Assembly (NCBI RefSeq): GCF_026586665.1
Contig: NZ_JAODIY010000045.1
Location: 1-45,401 of the forward strand
Length of the DNA: 45,401 bases
Source of the DNA: Halovenus rubra
Lineage (GTDB): Archaea > Halobacteriota > Halobacteria > Halobacteriales > Haloarculaceae
Direction of reading: 5' to 3'
A program made the position numbers and the translations under genes. A model generated the notes under the pieces. That model worked only from the letters and a program-made list of their open reading frames with translations. It made no database searches and was not told the DNA's origin. This document shows positions 15,115 through 23,967 of this stretch, piece by piece (the stretch's first letter is position 1; each line of letters starts with the position of its first letter).

Positions 15115-15990
15115 ATGACTACTTCTTCCACTGACGCAGTCGTCTCCATCGGGTGGCTCGTCGACCGACTTGACGAGGTGCAGAAAGATGACCCGTCGAT
15201 ACGTTTACTTGAAGTCGACATCGATCCCAGCAACTACGAGCACGAACATATCCCCGGTGCGAGCAAGGTGGACTGGCGAACCGACCTTCAGGACCCGACG
15301 ACCTTCGATGTGCCATCCGAAGCGGCGTTTGAAGAATTTCTGGGTGGATTTGGCATTCGCCCCGATTCGACGGTCGTCATCTACGGTGATATGATGAACT
15401 GGTTCGCCGCGCACGCCTACTGGCTCTTCACGTACTACGGGCACGCGGACGTCCGTCTGCTTGACGGAGGACGAGATTTCTGGGGGGAGCGCGATGCGCC
15501 GCTCACGACCAAGGTGCCGGAGTTTACGTCGCAGTCGTACGTGGTCGATGAGAACCAGCTGGACATCCGAGCTGACCGTCCCGATGTCATGGATGCGATC
15601 GAGAGGGAAACGGCACTCGTCGACGTGCGAACACCCGAGGAGTACCGTGGTGAGATACTCGCCCCGCCCGGGTGGAATGAGGGCGTCCAGCGTGGTGGGC
15701 ATATTCCCGGTGCGCGTAATATTCCGTGGAATCAGGTCGTCGAGAGTACCGGCTGCTTCAAACCCGAAGACGAACTTCGTTCGATGTACGAAGAACACGG
15801 TATTGATGCAGACGCGGATGTGATCACGTACTGCCGCATCGGTGAGCGGTCTGCACTGACATGGTTTGTTCTCCACGAGGTACTCGGGTATGAAGACGTC
15901 CGGAACTACTACGGGTCGTGGGTCGAGTGGGGTAACACAGTCGGGGCACCGATCGAGAAAGGCCAACGCGCGGCCATCAAACGAGAATAG
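15115..15990 (+). CDS. Two-domain rhodanese sulfurtransferase
   Basis: This 291-aa protein has two rhodanese domains. The N-terminal one is non-catalytic (GDMMNWFAAHAYWLF at the loop position, no Cys). The C-terminal one carries the active-site loop YCRIGERSA with Cys near residue 240, a thiosulfate-sulfurtransferase-like sequence. VRTPEEYRGE and GHIPGARNIPW are standard rhodanese strands. It transfers sulfane sulfur from thiosulfate or a related donor to cyanide or thiol acceptors in the cytosol. Either ATG at 15109 or 15115 could be the start. It is the last gene of the sulfur module. Confidence 0.9.
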   Translation: MTTSSTDAVVSIGWLVDRLDEVQKDDPSIRLLEVDIDPSNYEHEHIPGASKVDWRTDLQDPTTFDVPSEAAFEEFLGGFGIRPDSTVVIYGDMMNWFAAHAYWLFTYYGHADVRLLDGGRDFWGERDAPLTTKVPEFTSQSYVVDENQLDIRADRPDVMDAIERETALVDVRTPEEYRGEILAPPGWNEGVQRGGHIPGARNIPWNQVVESTGCFKPEDELRSMYEEHGIDADADVITYCRIGERSALTWFVLHEVLGYEDVRNYYGSWVEWGNTVGAPIEKGQRAAIKRE

Positions 15991-15994
15991 TCAG

Positions 15995-16004
15995 TTTATA
16001 AATA
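15995..16004 (+). promoter_or_regulatory. TATA-like box TTTATAAATA
   Basis: This is a clear archaeal TATA-like element in the gap after the rhodanese, about 105 nt upstream of the oxidoreductase. The distance implies a leadered transcript. Confidence 0.35.
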
Positions 16005-16109
16005 TTGCTGACAACAGATTCTCTGAGATCGAGTGGTCCTGATGAAGAGCGGTTAAGATTCTGTAGCTCGGAGTTACGTACTGAGGAATGATTCCAAGTG
16101 ACGGATAGA

Positions 16110-17048
16110 ATGAATGCTGTTCGTATGCATGAGTTCGGTTCGCCGGATGTTCTCATGTACGAGGATGCGCCCCGCCCGGACCTGCTCGATGATGACGTTC
16201 TCGTTCGGGTTCACGCAGCGGGTGTCAATCCAGTCGACTGGCGGATTCGTCAGGGAATGTCGATGGCGTCGATGCTGCCCGAGAATCCGTTTCCCCTCGT
16301 TCTCGGGATGGACGTTTCAGGCGTCGTCGAGGAAGTCGGCGCGTCAGTTACCGAATTTGAGACGGGCGATGCAGTGTTCGGTGTCAATGGGTTCCCGGAG
16401 TTAGGTTCCTATGCGGAGTATTCGGCCACACCTGCCGAACAACTCGCCCCGAAGCCCAAATCGCTCGATTACGAGGAGGCAGCTGGCGTGCCAGTCGTCA
16501 CGCAGACCGCCTGGCAAGCGTTATTCGAGTATGCTGATTGCACGGCCGACCAGCGAGTTCTCATCCACGGCGCAGCCGGTGGTGTCGGACATATGGCCGT
16601 CCAGCTGGCGAAATGGAAGGGGGCTGACGTAATTGCCACAGCGTCGGGATACAGCGAAGACTATCTCCGGGAGTTAGGCGTCGACGAGTTCGTGAACTAC
16701 CGCGAAGAGCGCTTCGAGTCAGTGATTGACAATGTCGATATCGTGGTAGATACAGTCGGGGGTGAAACCCCAGCACGCTCAGTTGACGTGCTCAGGAAAA
16801 ATGGGGTGCTCGTTTCAGTCGTTGGGCAACCATCCGGAGCGCTCACCACCAACCACGACATTGATGTACAGGTGGTAAGTGGGCGGTCGAATTCCCCGTC
16901 GCTTCTAACCACCATTAGCGAATTAATTGACGCCGGGGAGGTACGGCCCACGATCAGTGCCGAATTCCCACTCGAAAATGCACCTCATGCACACGAAGTA
17001 GGTGAGACAGAACACGTACAAGGGAAACTCGTTCTCAGCGTAGCGTGA
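16110..17048 (+). CDS. NAD(P)-dependent quinone-type oxidoreductase (zinc-free MDR family)
   Basis: This 312-aa medium-chain dehydrogenase/reductase of the quinone oxidoreductase branch starts MNAVRMHEFGSPDVL, typical of the family. It has the GroES-like domain (VLVRVHAAGVNPVDWRIRQG, LGMDVSGVVEEVG) and the nucleotide loop VLIHGAAGGVGHMAVQLAKWKGA. Catalytic and structural zinc cysteines are absent. It is expected to reduce quinones or activated alkenes with NAD(P)H. A GTG start four codons earlier (16098) is possible. Standalone gene. Confidence 0.85.
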   Translation: MNAVRMHEFGSPDVLMYEDAPRPDLLDDDVLVRVHAAGVNPVDWRIRQGMSMASMLPENPFPLVLGMDVSGVVEEVGASVTEFETGDAVFGVNGFPELGSYAEYSATPAEQLAPKPKSLDYEEAAGVPVVTQTAWQALFEYADCTADQRVLIHGAAGGVGHMAVQLAKWKGADVIATASGYSEDYLRELGVDEFVNYREERFESVIDNVDIVVDTVGGETPARSVDVLRKNGVLVSVVGQPSGALTTNHDIDVQVVSGRSNSPSLLTTISELIDAGEVRPTISAEFPLENAPHAHEVGETEHVQGKLVLSVA

Positions 17049-17258
17049 TTCGACGTGTCGTACATTGAATTGGAATCTACAGCCAATATCGAGAGGAACT
17101 ACCACTTCAGTACTTGTGACAATAGGATTAGAACTAATCCTCCAACACCGATCAACGTGACCATCGCCCTGTAGCGGATGACTTACGGGGTGCACTTACC
17201 GAGAGAGTAATAGAACGGATGGAATGGATGGAAGCTCCGGAACTAGCCAGCAGCAGCC

Positions 17259-18374
17259 GTGATTTTCGCGAGTAAGCTTGTCGCTGTCATGGGTGTCTCA
17301 CTCATCAGACCTATACTCCCAGCGGTCCAAGAGGCGTGGAACATTTCGGAGGCACAGGCCAACCTCTTGTTGTCGGCGTTCACGCTCCCCGGGATCTTTC
17401 TCACCCTCCCGATTGGACTGCTAACCGACCGCATCGGTCGAAAACCAATTCTAATCCCGGCGCTTGTTGTCTTCGGACTCAGTGGGGGCGGTATCATCTT
17501 CATTTCCGATTTTACCCTGATTCTGGTACTACGAGCGATTCAGGGGGCGGCGAGTAGTGCGATTGCGATGCTCACAGTTACGCTTCTGTGAGACCTCTAC
17601 ACCGGTGAACAACGGCGGGTGTTGATTGGCACCAACGCGGCGATTCTCGCGGTTGGTGCTGCCGGATATCCGCTGCTCGGTGGTGCGCTCGCATGGTCGG
17701 CTCCCTTCGCGTGTTTTCTCCTCGCCCTGCTCGTCGCGATTCCCGGCATAACCCTGCTCGAGGAGCCACATCGGGACGAGAACAACCCGAATTCGAGTAT
17801 CCGTGAGCTCCTCACCGGATCCACACCGATGACTCCCTTCGTCATACTCTATCTCGCAATCTTCGGTATCTTCGTCATACTCTATGGCGCGCAACTCACT
17901 GCCGTTCCGTTCCTGCTTGCCAACGAGTATCACCTCTCTTCAGCGGGTATCGGCCTTCTCGTGGGATTACCCGCGGTTACGATGGGACTGACCGCAATGC
18001 AAGGTGATCGCGTGCTTCAAGTACTCACGAGCTTCCAATCAATCGCACTTGGGTTCGTGAGTTACGGAATCGGACTCGCCGTCGTAGCTCTCGCGGATTC
18101 CATATATGTGGTTGCTGGCGCACTTTTTCTATTCGGACTTGGTCAAGGGCTGGCTGAACCGATTACGGATACGGCACTCAACGAACGAGCACCGGACGAA
18201 TTTCGCGGGAGCATTATGAGTATTCGGACGAGTGTTCTCAGACTCGGCACAACCATCGGTCCACCGCTCACTGTCGGGGCTGCAGCGCTGTTCGGCTATC
18301 GTCAAACCCTGTTAGCCTCTGGTGCCGCTGCCATCCTCATCAGAGCAATGTGGTTCACGGTGAGACGTCTGTGA
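17259..18374 (+). pseudogene. MFS transporter interrupted by an in-frame stop
   Basis: Two pieces in the same frame, 17259-17591 and onward to 18374, read as one 12-helix major facilitator once the TGA at 17589-17591 (TVTLL-stop-DLYTGEQRR) is ignored. GLLTDRIGRKPILIP is the loop 2-3 MFS motif, and GLGQGLAEPITDTALNERAP lies in the C-terminal half. The beginning is also short: the only start is a GTG with a stop 15 nt upstream, so part of helix 1 may be missing. Likely a drug/metabolite exporter inactivated by a point mutation. Confidence 0.8.
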
Positions 18375-18413
18375 ATACTCAAAGCCGCCTAGCAAATTGG
18401 AAACAGAATGTGC

Positions 18414-19151
18414 TTACTGTTGGATCTCCAGAATTCGACGTACGGTGACCTCGGCAAGCTGTGTGAAATCCACTGTGTCCGGTATGACATCGACAGCGAT
18501 CTCATACTTGTTGAGGGCACGCTCTGTCGGTGCTCCTATCGCTCCAACAACCGTCTCCTCTAGCCCGGGTTGTAGTGCAGCGACAGCGTCACGTTCAGTT
18601 GCAGTTTGAACGAAGTGCTCCACCGTCTTTGGCGAGGTGAACAGTATTCCATCCAGCTCACCGTCTCCCGCAAGTGTAACCGATTGTCCCGCAGTCTCCG
18701 GTCGTTCCAAGCGATACAGGTGCGTTTCGCTGACAATTGCACCTGCTGCTTCCAGTCCCTCAGCGAGGACATCGCTGCCGTGTGCACTCCGGGCGAGTTC
18801 AACGGTTTGGCCCTCGACATCGGCAGATAACTCGTCGACGAGTCCTGTGGACGTGAACGTTGATGGAACGATATCGACTGCATAGCCCCGACTGCGTAAT
18901 GCGGTCGCGGTCTGATCTCCGACGGCACAAACAGTGGTTTCTCGTTGTTCCCATCCTGCTGTCGCAGCTAAGTCAACGCCGGTCTCGCTCGTGAAGATAC
19001 AATAGTCCGCATGTTGGGGAACCTGATCGGTCGGTGTGATTGCCAGCATTGGGTCTGGAACCGGGGAGACATCGAGTGACTGGAGATACTCGACCGCCTC
19101 AACGATACGGCTGTCGTCGGGCCGGAGAACAGCCACCATGGGCTGGGACAT
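18414..19151 (-). CDS. hemD: Uroporphyrinogen-III synthase
   Basis: This 245-aa cytosolic protein with HemD features starts VAVLRPDDSRI. It then has YCIFTSETGVD, VCAVGDQTATALRSRGY, LARSAHGSDVLAEGL, LYRLERPE, ILFTSPKTVEHF and VGAIGAPTERAL. It closes hydroxymethylbilane into uroporphyrinogen III in tetrapyrrole (haem, siroheme, cobalamin) synthesis. No other haem gene is nearby, so it is either an orphan duplicate or a dispersed core gene. It is divergent from the deoxyhypusine synthase homologue with a 91-nt gap. Confidence 0.85.
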   Translation of the reverse strand: MSQPMVAVLRPDDSRIVEAVEYLQSLDVSPVPDPMLAITPTDQVPQHADYCIFTSETGVDLAATAGWEQRETTVCAVGDQTATALRSRGYAVDIVPSTFTSTGLVDELSADVEGQTVELARSAHGSDVLAEGLEAAGAIVSETHLYRLERPETAGQSVTLAGDGELDGILFTSPKTVEHFVQTATERDAVAALQPGLEETVVGAIGAPTERALNKYEIAVDVIPDTVDFTQLAEVTVRRILEIQQ

Positions 19152-19242
19152 ACTAGACAGTTAGCAGATGTTGGACTTGTGTGTATCGAGAATCAGCGAC
19201 CAATCTCGAACGATTCAAACCGGTATCCTGCTAATTGCCGGT

Positions 19243-20217
19243 ATGGACGACGACTCTCATGACCACGTTGTTCCCGGAAGTGATGAAGAGTTGGCCACAC
19301 CAGACGTACAGGGCTACGATTTCCGTGGAGAGTTCGATTTTCAGGAGATGCTGGAAGCCTATGCGACGACGGGCTTTCAGGCAACGCAACTCGCGGAGGC
19401 TATCGGCATCGTCGAGCAAATGCAAGACGCCGATGCTACGATATACCTTACGTACACGTCGAATATCATCTCGTCAGGGCTGCGTGAAGTTGTCGCTTAC
19501 CTCGTTCGCGAAGGGTACGTCGACGTGCTTATCACGACCGCGGGCTCGCTGGCTGAGGATGTTATCAAAACGGCGAAGCCGTTCAAAATGGGGGACTGGG
19601 ATGCGGACGAAGCCGCGCTCCGGGAACAGGGAATCAACCGTCTAGGGAATCTCTTCGTTCCTTCCGACCGATACGTCTGGTTGGAGGAATACCTGTACGA
19701 CTTCTTCGAGGAGTTCTTCGCCGACCAAAAGGTTCGGACGCCGACGGCATTTGCCCGCGAGTTAGGAGAGACACTCGACGATCCGGATTCGGTCCTCAAG
19801 CAAGCAGCAGACAACGACGTTCCCGTGTACTGTCCGGCGCTGACAGACGCCGAGATTGGGAACTTCCTCTACTATTACAGACAGGGATACGACTCGAAGG
19901 TTGGTATCGAGATCCTCGACGACTATGATTCGCTCATCGAAGATGGGATGCTCGCTGACACGACAGGTCTGATAGCAGTCGGCGGGGGCGTCCCGAAACA
20001 CCACGCGATTATGACAAATCTGTTCCGTGGCGGGGCGGATTACGTCGTCTACATCTCGACTGGTATGGAAGGGAATGGCTCACTCTCTGGAGCACCCCCG
20101 AACGAGGCAGTATCGTGGGGGAAGATCAAAGACGATGAGCGGACGAATTACACGCAGGTCGAGGCAGAAGCGACGCTCGTCTTCCCACTGCTTGTCGCGG
20201 GTGCTTTCAGCGAGTGA
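19243..20217 (+). CDS. Deoxyhypusine synthase family protein (divergent)
   Basis: This 324-aa protein has the NAD-binding and catalytic features of deoxyhypusine synthases: TYTSNIISSGLREVVAYLV, VLITTAGSLAEDVIK, GGGVPKHHAIMTNLFRGGADYVVYI and EAVSWGKI with the catalytic Lys near residue 294. In archaea the enzyme modifies a lysine of the translation factor aIF5A, which many haloarchaea do with agmatine. The C-terminal region (GAPPNEAVSWGKIKDDE) differs from the haloarchaeal form I recall (ending around ARSWGKLEKTARN), so this looks like a second, divergent type. Start at ATG 19243; earlier codons are not conserved. Confidence 0.82.
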   Translation: MDDDSHDHVVPGSDEELATPDVQGYDFRGEFDFQEMLEAYATTGFQATQLAEAIGIVEQMQDADATIYLTYTSNIISSGLREVVAYLVREGYVDVLITTAGSLAEDVIKTAKPFKMGDWDADEAALREQGINRLGNLFVPSDRYVWLEEYLYDFFEEFFADQKVRTPTAFARELGETLDDPDSVLKQAADNDVPVYCPALTDAEIGNFLYYYRQGYDSKVGIEILDDYDSLIEDGMLADTTGLIAVGGGVPKHHAIMTNLFRGGADYVVYISTGMEGNGSLSGAPPNEAVSWGKIKDDERTNYTQVEAEATLVFPLLVAGAFSE

Positions 20218-20431
20218 GTACGACCTACTCACGTGTACGGGCGTTTCGGGAACGATGTATAGTGAGCGACAGCTCGCTGGGCCAAGTGAAATGCCTGCTT
20301 GACGAACCGAAGTACCCGCGATTGTGGGAGAGTTTGCATGCAATCAGACTAGCGGTCGAACCTGTAACCTTCTGAGTATTTCAACTGAGTCGAGAATAAA
20401 TAGGATTTACCAGCCCAAATGTCCACCAGAT

Positions 20432-21817
20432 ATGACCGGCTTCACGCAACAATCAGTACGGGAACTCGCATCTGAAATCCGTACTGGACGTTTGTCTGCG
20501 CTAACCCTCCTCGACTCAACCCTAAAGCGTATTGGAGCAATCGATGCGTTGAACGCGTTCATCACAGTCACTGAGGAATCGGCACGCGAGCGTGCTCACG
20601 CGGCCGACGCTGCAGCGGCCCGTGGAGAAGACCTCGGCCCACTCCACGGTGTGCCAGTCGCAATCAAAGATCTTCGGAGCCGGAAAGAGGGTGTCAAGAA
20701 TACGATGGGACTCGCTCCATTGGCCGATAACGTGGCCGACGAGGATTCCATCACAGTCGAACGGCTGGAAGCTGCCGGTGCTGTCATCGTCGGTACGACC
20801 AACACACCGGCACTCGGTCACACTATTAAGACAGAGAATCGGCTCGTTGGTGCGACTCCGACCCCGTTCGACTCCGATCATTCTGCTGGCGGCTCATCCG
20901 GCGGCTCGGCAGCGGCGCTTGCGGCGGGTGCAGTACCGCTTGCCACCGGATCGGATATCGGTGGCTCGCTCCGGGTCCCAGCCTCCTGTTGTAACGTCAT
21001 CGGGCTAAAACCGACGTGCGGGCTCGTTCCCGAACGTATCCCGTTCGACAGATTCGGCACCCACTCTCCGTTTTTTGTGGGTGGGCCGATGGCCCGGACA
21101 GTCGAGGACACAGCGCTCTTACTCGATGCCCTCGCAGGCTACGACGACCGAGACCCATTTAGTGTGCCCCGTCCAGAGACGGAATACGTCAAGGCCACTA
21201 ACCGGCCGACTACTGAGCTATCGGTTGCGTACAGTCCGAATATGGATTTACAACCAGTTGCACCGACGGTGCGTGAAACAGTTGATGCTGCCGTCACGGA
21301 CCTAGCGGCCGGCGGTGCGACAGTCGATACTGTGGACGTCTCGCTCCCGTCGTATGAAGAGCTCTCGATGGCGTACGTCACGCAGGTTGGCGTCTTCTTC
21401 AGTGCATTCGCTCAACGAGTCGAAGACCGGTACGGCATCGACTTCGAGACGGCAGATGTCGAAGACACGGTTCGATCGACGATCGCCTTAGGAACAGAGA
21501 CCGACGCTGCCGACAATCGATTACAGAACGCGCCACGGACTGATGCATACGATGGCATTCAGGATGCGCTGACGGGCTACGATGTTCTCGTGACACCCAC
21601 TCTTACCGTCCCACCGTTCAGCAAGCATCCCACCGACGGCTATCCAACGGAAATCAACGGTCAATCCGTGATTGGTGTTCCGACAGACGTGATGTTGACA
21701 TGGGTGTTCAATATGACTGGCCACCCTGTGGCGTCAGTTCCTGCTGGGATTACCGACAACGGGCTTCCAGTTGGATTACAGATTGTTGGCGGCGGTTTGC
21801 TGAAGCAGATATTTTGA
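20432..21817 (+). CDS. Amidase-signature family protein with frameshifted C-terminus
   Basis: The 461-aa readable product is an amidase-signature hydrolase. It shows the Ser-cisSer-Lys triad: Lys in VAIKD near residue 80, the glycine/serine stretch AGGSSGGSAAALAAGAV near 153, and nucleophile region GSDIGGSLRVPAS near 178. It would hydrolyse amides in the cytosol; the substrate is not predictable. The normal C-terminus (GLQIVG, then F.EADIL.AAALE...PW) continues in another frame to 21876. A single missing base near 21791 makes this copy end in LLKQIF, about 20 residues early, so activity is uncertain. Confidence 0.82.
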   Translation: MTGFTQQSVRELASEIRTGRLSALTLLDSTLKRIGAIDALNAFITVTEESARERAHAADAAAARGEDLGPLHGVPVAIKDLRSRKEGVKNTMGLAPLADNVADEDSITVERLEAAGAVIVGTTNTPALGHTIKTENRLVGATPTPFDSDHSAGGSSGGSAAALAAGAVPLATGSDIGGSLRVPASCCNVIGLKPTCGLVPERIPFDRFGTHSPFFVGGPMARTVEDTALLLDALAGYDDRDPFSVPRPETEYVKATNRPTTELSVAYSPNMDLQPVAPTVRETVDAAVTDLAAGGATVDTVDVSLPSYEELSMAYVTQVGVFFSAFAQRVEDRYGIDFETADVEDTVRSTIALGTETDAADNRLQNAPRTDAYDGIQDALTGYDVLVTPTLTVPPFSKHPTDGYPTEINGQSVIGVPTDVMLTWVFNMTGHPVASVPAGITDNGLPVGLQIVGGGLLKQIF

Positions 21818-21953
21818 GCGTCGCTGCAGCGCTTGAACGATGCCGGCCGTGGACGAATCAGTATCCTCTGCGGTGAACCGACCGGCCATCGGTAGCAGAC
21901 CCAGCGTTTGGACCCACTTGAGCAGTTCTCAAGAGCGAACGTCGTAACTAATC

Positions 21954-21982
21954 TTTTTTGCATTACATAAATATAATTTTTT
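21954..21982 (+). terminator. T-tract terminator region between convergent genes
   Basis: Two runs of six T (21954-21959 and 21977-21982) lie in an unusually AT-rich gap after the amidase. U-tracts are the usual archaeal termination signal. Confidence 0.45.
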
Positions 21983-21986
21983 ACTT

Positions 21987-22400
21987 CTACTGAAGACTGA
22001 TTACTATCTCAGCGAGACATGCTTGGACGGCCCCGAATGTAACTCGCATCGTAGCGGCCCCAAATCCAAGAGCAATGAAACTCACCATGACAACGAAATT
22101 AGCCTTCGAATCGTTGGGGCTAAGCAGGAGCGTAAGCACCGCGAGCGTTCCCGACATCGTACTGATGAAAAGCCCAGTCAAAAATGACAAGATTGTAAAG
22201 AATGGGTCGGTGAAACCCATCACGGGGTACGCTGGTTCATAGATTCCAACGAAGGATAAGCTGAAGCCGATGACAACGTATCCAATAAAGCAGATAGTAA
22301 CGAACAGAGTCCCGGGACTAACAAGTTGATACAGTCGAAACAGTCCTCGTTCAAGCGGAGTAGTTGGCTGTCGAATCCGTCTGAATGGTCGATGATCCAT
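21987..22400 (-). CDS. Four-helix membrane protein downstream of glutamate dehydrogenase
   Basis: This 137-aa protein has a basic N-terminus (DHRPFRRIRQ) and about four hydrophobic segments (residues 33-52, 63-85, 90-110 and 115-135). I do not recognise a family. It starts 4 nt after the stop of the glutamate dehydrogenase gene on the same strand, so it is in that operon. No transporter motif is visible. Confidence 0.6.
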   Translation of the reverse strand: MDHRPFRRIRQPTTPLERGLFRLYQLVSPGTLFVTICFIGYVVIGFSLSFVGIYEPAYPVMGFTDPFFTILSFLTGLFISTMSGTLAVLTLLLSPNDSKANFVVMVSFIALGFGAATMRVTFGAVQACLAEIVISLQ

Positions 22401-22404
22401 CTCC

Positions 22405-23715
22405 CTACGGCCAGAGCCCCCGCGCCTCGTGGGCTTCAGCGATTCGTGAGAGAGCAACAATATAGGCAGCATCTCGCCACGTCACCTCACCATCGGTGAA
22501 CTCGTCTCTGACCACATCCCATGCCGTCAACATTTCTTCTTCGAGTTCGTCGTGTACCCGTTCCAACGACCACGTACGGCGATTGATATCTTGTAGCCAC
22601 TCGAAGTAACTCACTGTGACGCCACCGGCATTCGCCAATATATCCGGAATAACAGGTATCCCTCGCTCAGTAAAAATACGATCAGCTTCGCTCGTCGTTG
22701 GTCCGTTCGCTCCCTCGACGATGATATCCGCCCGCACATCCTCGGCGTTCTCGGCTGTAAGGACGTTCCCCAAGGCGGCAGGCACGAGAACGTCTACGTC
22801 AAGTTCAAGCAGTTCCGCGTTGGTGACGGTTTCTGGAGCGTTGTGACCCATCACAGCCTCGGGTTCTTCGTGGTGTGATGGAATCGAATGGGTATCGAGG
22901 CCGTTCGTGTCATAGACACCACCGTTGACGTCACTGACCGCAACGATGTTCGCTCCCCAGTCGTCGAGTAACCGTGCAGCATTCGAGCCAACGCTTCCGT
23001 ATCCTTGGATGGCGACACTCGCTTCGTTAATATCCTTCTCGTAGTGCTTGATTGCCTCCCGAACGATGATGGCAACGCTCCGGCCAGGCGCTTCGTCACG
23101 GCCTTTACTGCCCCCGATGACAGGTGGCTTCCCCGTGACGACACCGGGAATGGTCTCGCCTTCCTGCATCGAATAGGCGTCCATCAACCACGCCATCGTC
23201 TGTGGATTTGTCCCCATATCTGGCGCGGGAATGTCTACTGTCGGGCCGATCGCTCCGCGGATCTCTTGGGCAAACCGTCGGGTGAGCCGCTCTTTCTCAG
23301 CCGAACTCAACTCCTTCGGATTGACCGCAACGCCGCCTTTGGCACCCCCGAACGGGAGATCCATAACGGCGCATTTCCAGGTCATCCACATGCCGAGGCC
23401 GACACACTCGTCCCGCGTCACCTCGGGGTGATACCGGAGCCCCCCTTTATACGGTCCTCTAACACTGTCGTGTTGGGCTCGGTAGCCCGTGAACACCTCG
23501 ACCGTCCCGTCGTCACGTTCGATAGGAACGGTGACTTCGTGGACTTTCTTTGGGTGTTTGAGCCGTTCGACGATGTTCTGATCAATATCGAGATGAGTAG
23601 CAGCATGGTACAACTGGCGGCGGGCGGTTTCGAGCGCAGATTCGGGTTCGGTCGAATCTGCCGCCTCGTCGTCTGACTCGTCGCGGGTACTATCAGATTT
23701 CGATGCCATGGTCAT
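22405..23715 (-). CDS. gdhA: NAD(P)-dependent glutamate dehydrogenase
   Basis: This 436-aa hexameric-type enzyme interconverts glutamate with 2-oxoglutarate and ammonia in the cytosol. Visible motifs are [30 protein letters not shown] (catalytic Lys in GGAKGG), [29 protein letters not shown] (dinucleotide loop), [16 protein letters not shown]. The acidic, Ser/Asp/Glu-rich N-terminal 25 residues are a halophilic extension. The ATG at 23715 overlaps the TGA of the upstream 47-aa zinc-ribbon gene by 4 nt, which supports this start and indicates translational coupling. Confidence 0.93.
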   Translation of the reverse strand: MTMASKSDSTRDESDDEAADSTEPESALETARRQLYHAATHLDIDQNIVERLKHPKKVHEVTVPIERDDGTVEVFTGYRAQHDSVRGPYKGGLRYHPEVTRDECVGLGMWMTWKCAVMDLPFGGAKGGVAVNPKELSSAEKERLTRRFAQEIRGAIGPTVDIPAPDMGTNPQTMAWLMDAYSMQEGETIPGVVTGKPPVIGGSKGRDEAPGRSVAIIVREAIKHYEKDINEASVAIQGYGSVGSNAARLLDDWGANIVAVSDVNGGVYDTNGLDTHSIPSHHEEPEAVMGHNAPETVTNAELLELDVDVLVPAALGNVLTAENAEDVRADIIVEGANGPTTSEADRIFTERGIPVIPDILANAGGVTVSYFEWLQDINRRTWSLERVHDELEEEMLTAWDVVRDEFTDGEVTWRDAAYIVALSRIAEAHEARGLWP

Positions 23716-23855
23716 TCGAGCGGCATTCGACGGTTTCGCATCGGGCCGCTACAGTCGGGACACTGGCCCGGGCTATCCTCCGCGATGATGATTTTGCCAC
23801 ATTCGAAGCACTCGTAGGGGGTTTCTTCGTCTGATTCAGGGTCGACATCTTTCAT
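23712..23855 (-). CDS. 47-aa zinc-ribbon protein coupled to glutamate dehydrogenase
   Basis: The frame encodes [20 protein letters not shown], then a CPDC knuckle (CFEC at 16-19, CPDC at 32-35) and a basic tail (RNRRMP). It resembles small rubrerythrin-like zinc ribbons. It overlaps the dehydrogenase start by 4 nt (ATGA). The tight coupling suggests a regulatory or assembly role for the enzyme; that is inference. Confidence 0.68.
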   Translation of the reverse strand: MKDVDPESDEETPYECFECGKIIIAEDSPGQCPDCSGPMRNRRMPLE

Positions 23856-23967
23856 TGTGAGTTCACGAGTGCCGCCAGGTGGAGTGGCGCACTCTATAAG
23901 GTGTAATAAGTGTATAAGGTAATACTCGGCTGTTGACTACCAAACAGCACTCCAACCAGTGGGTTTG

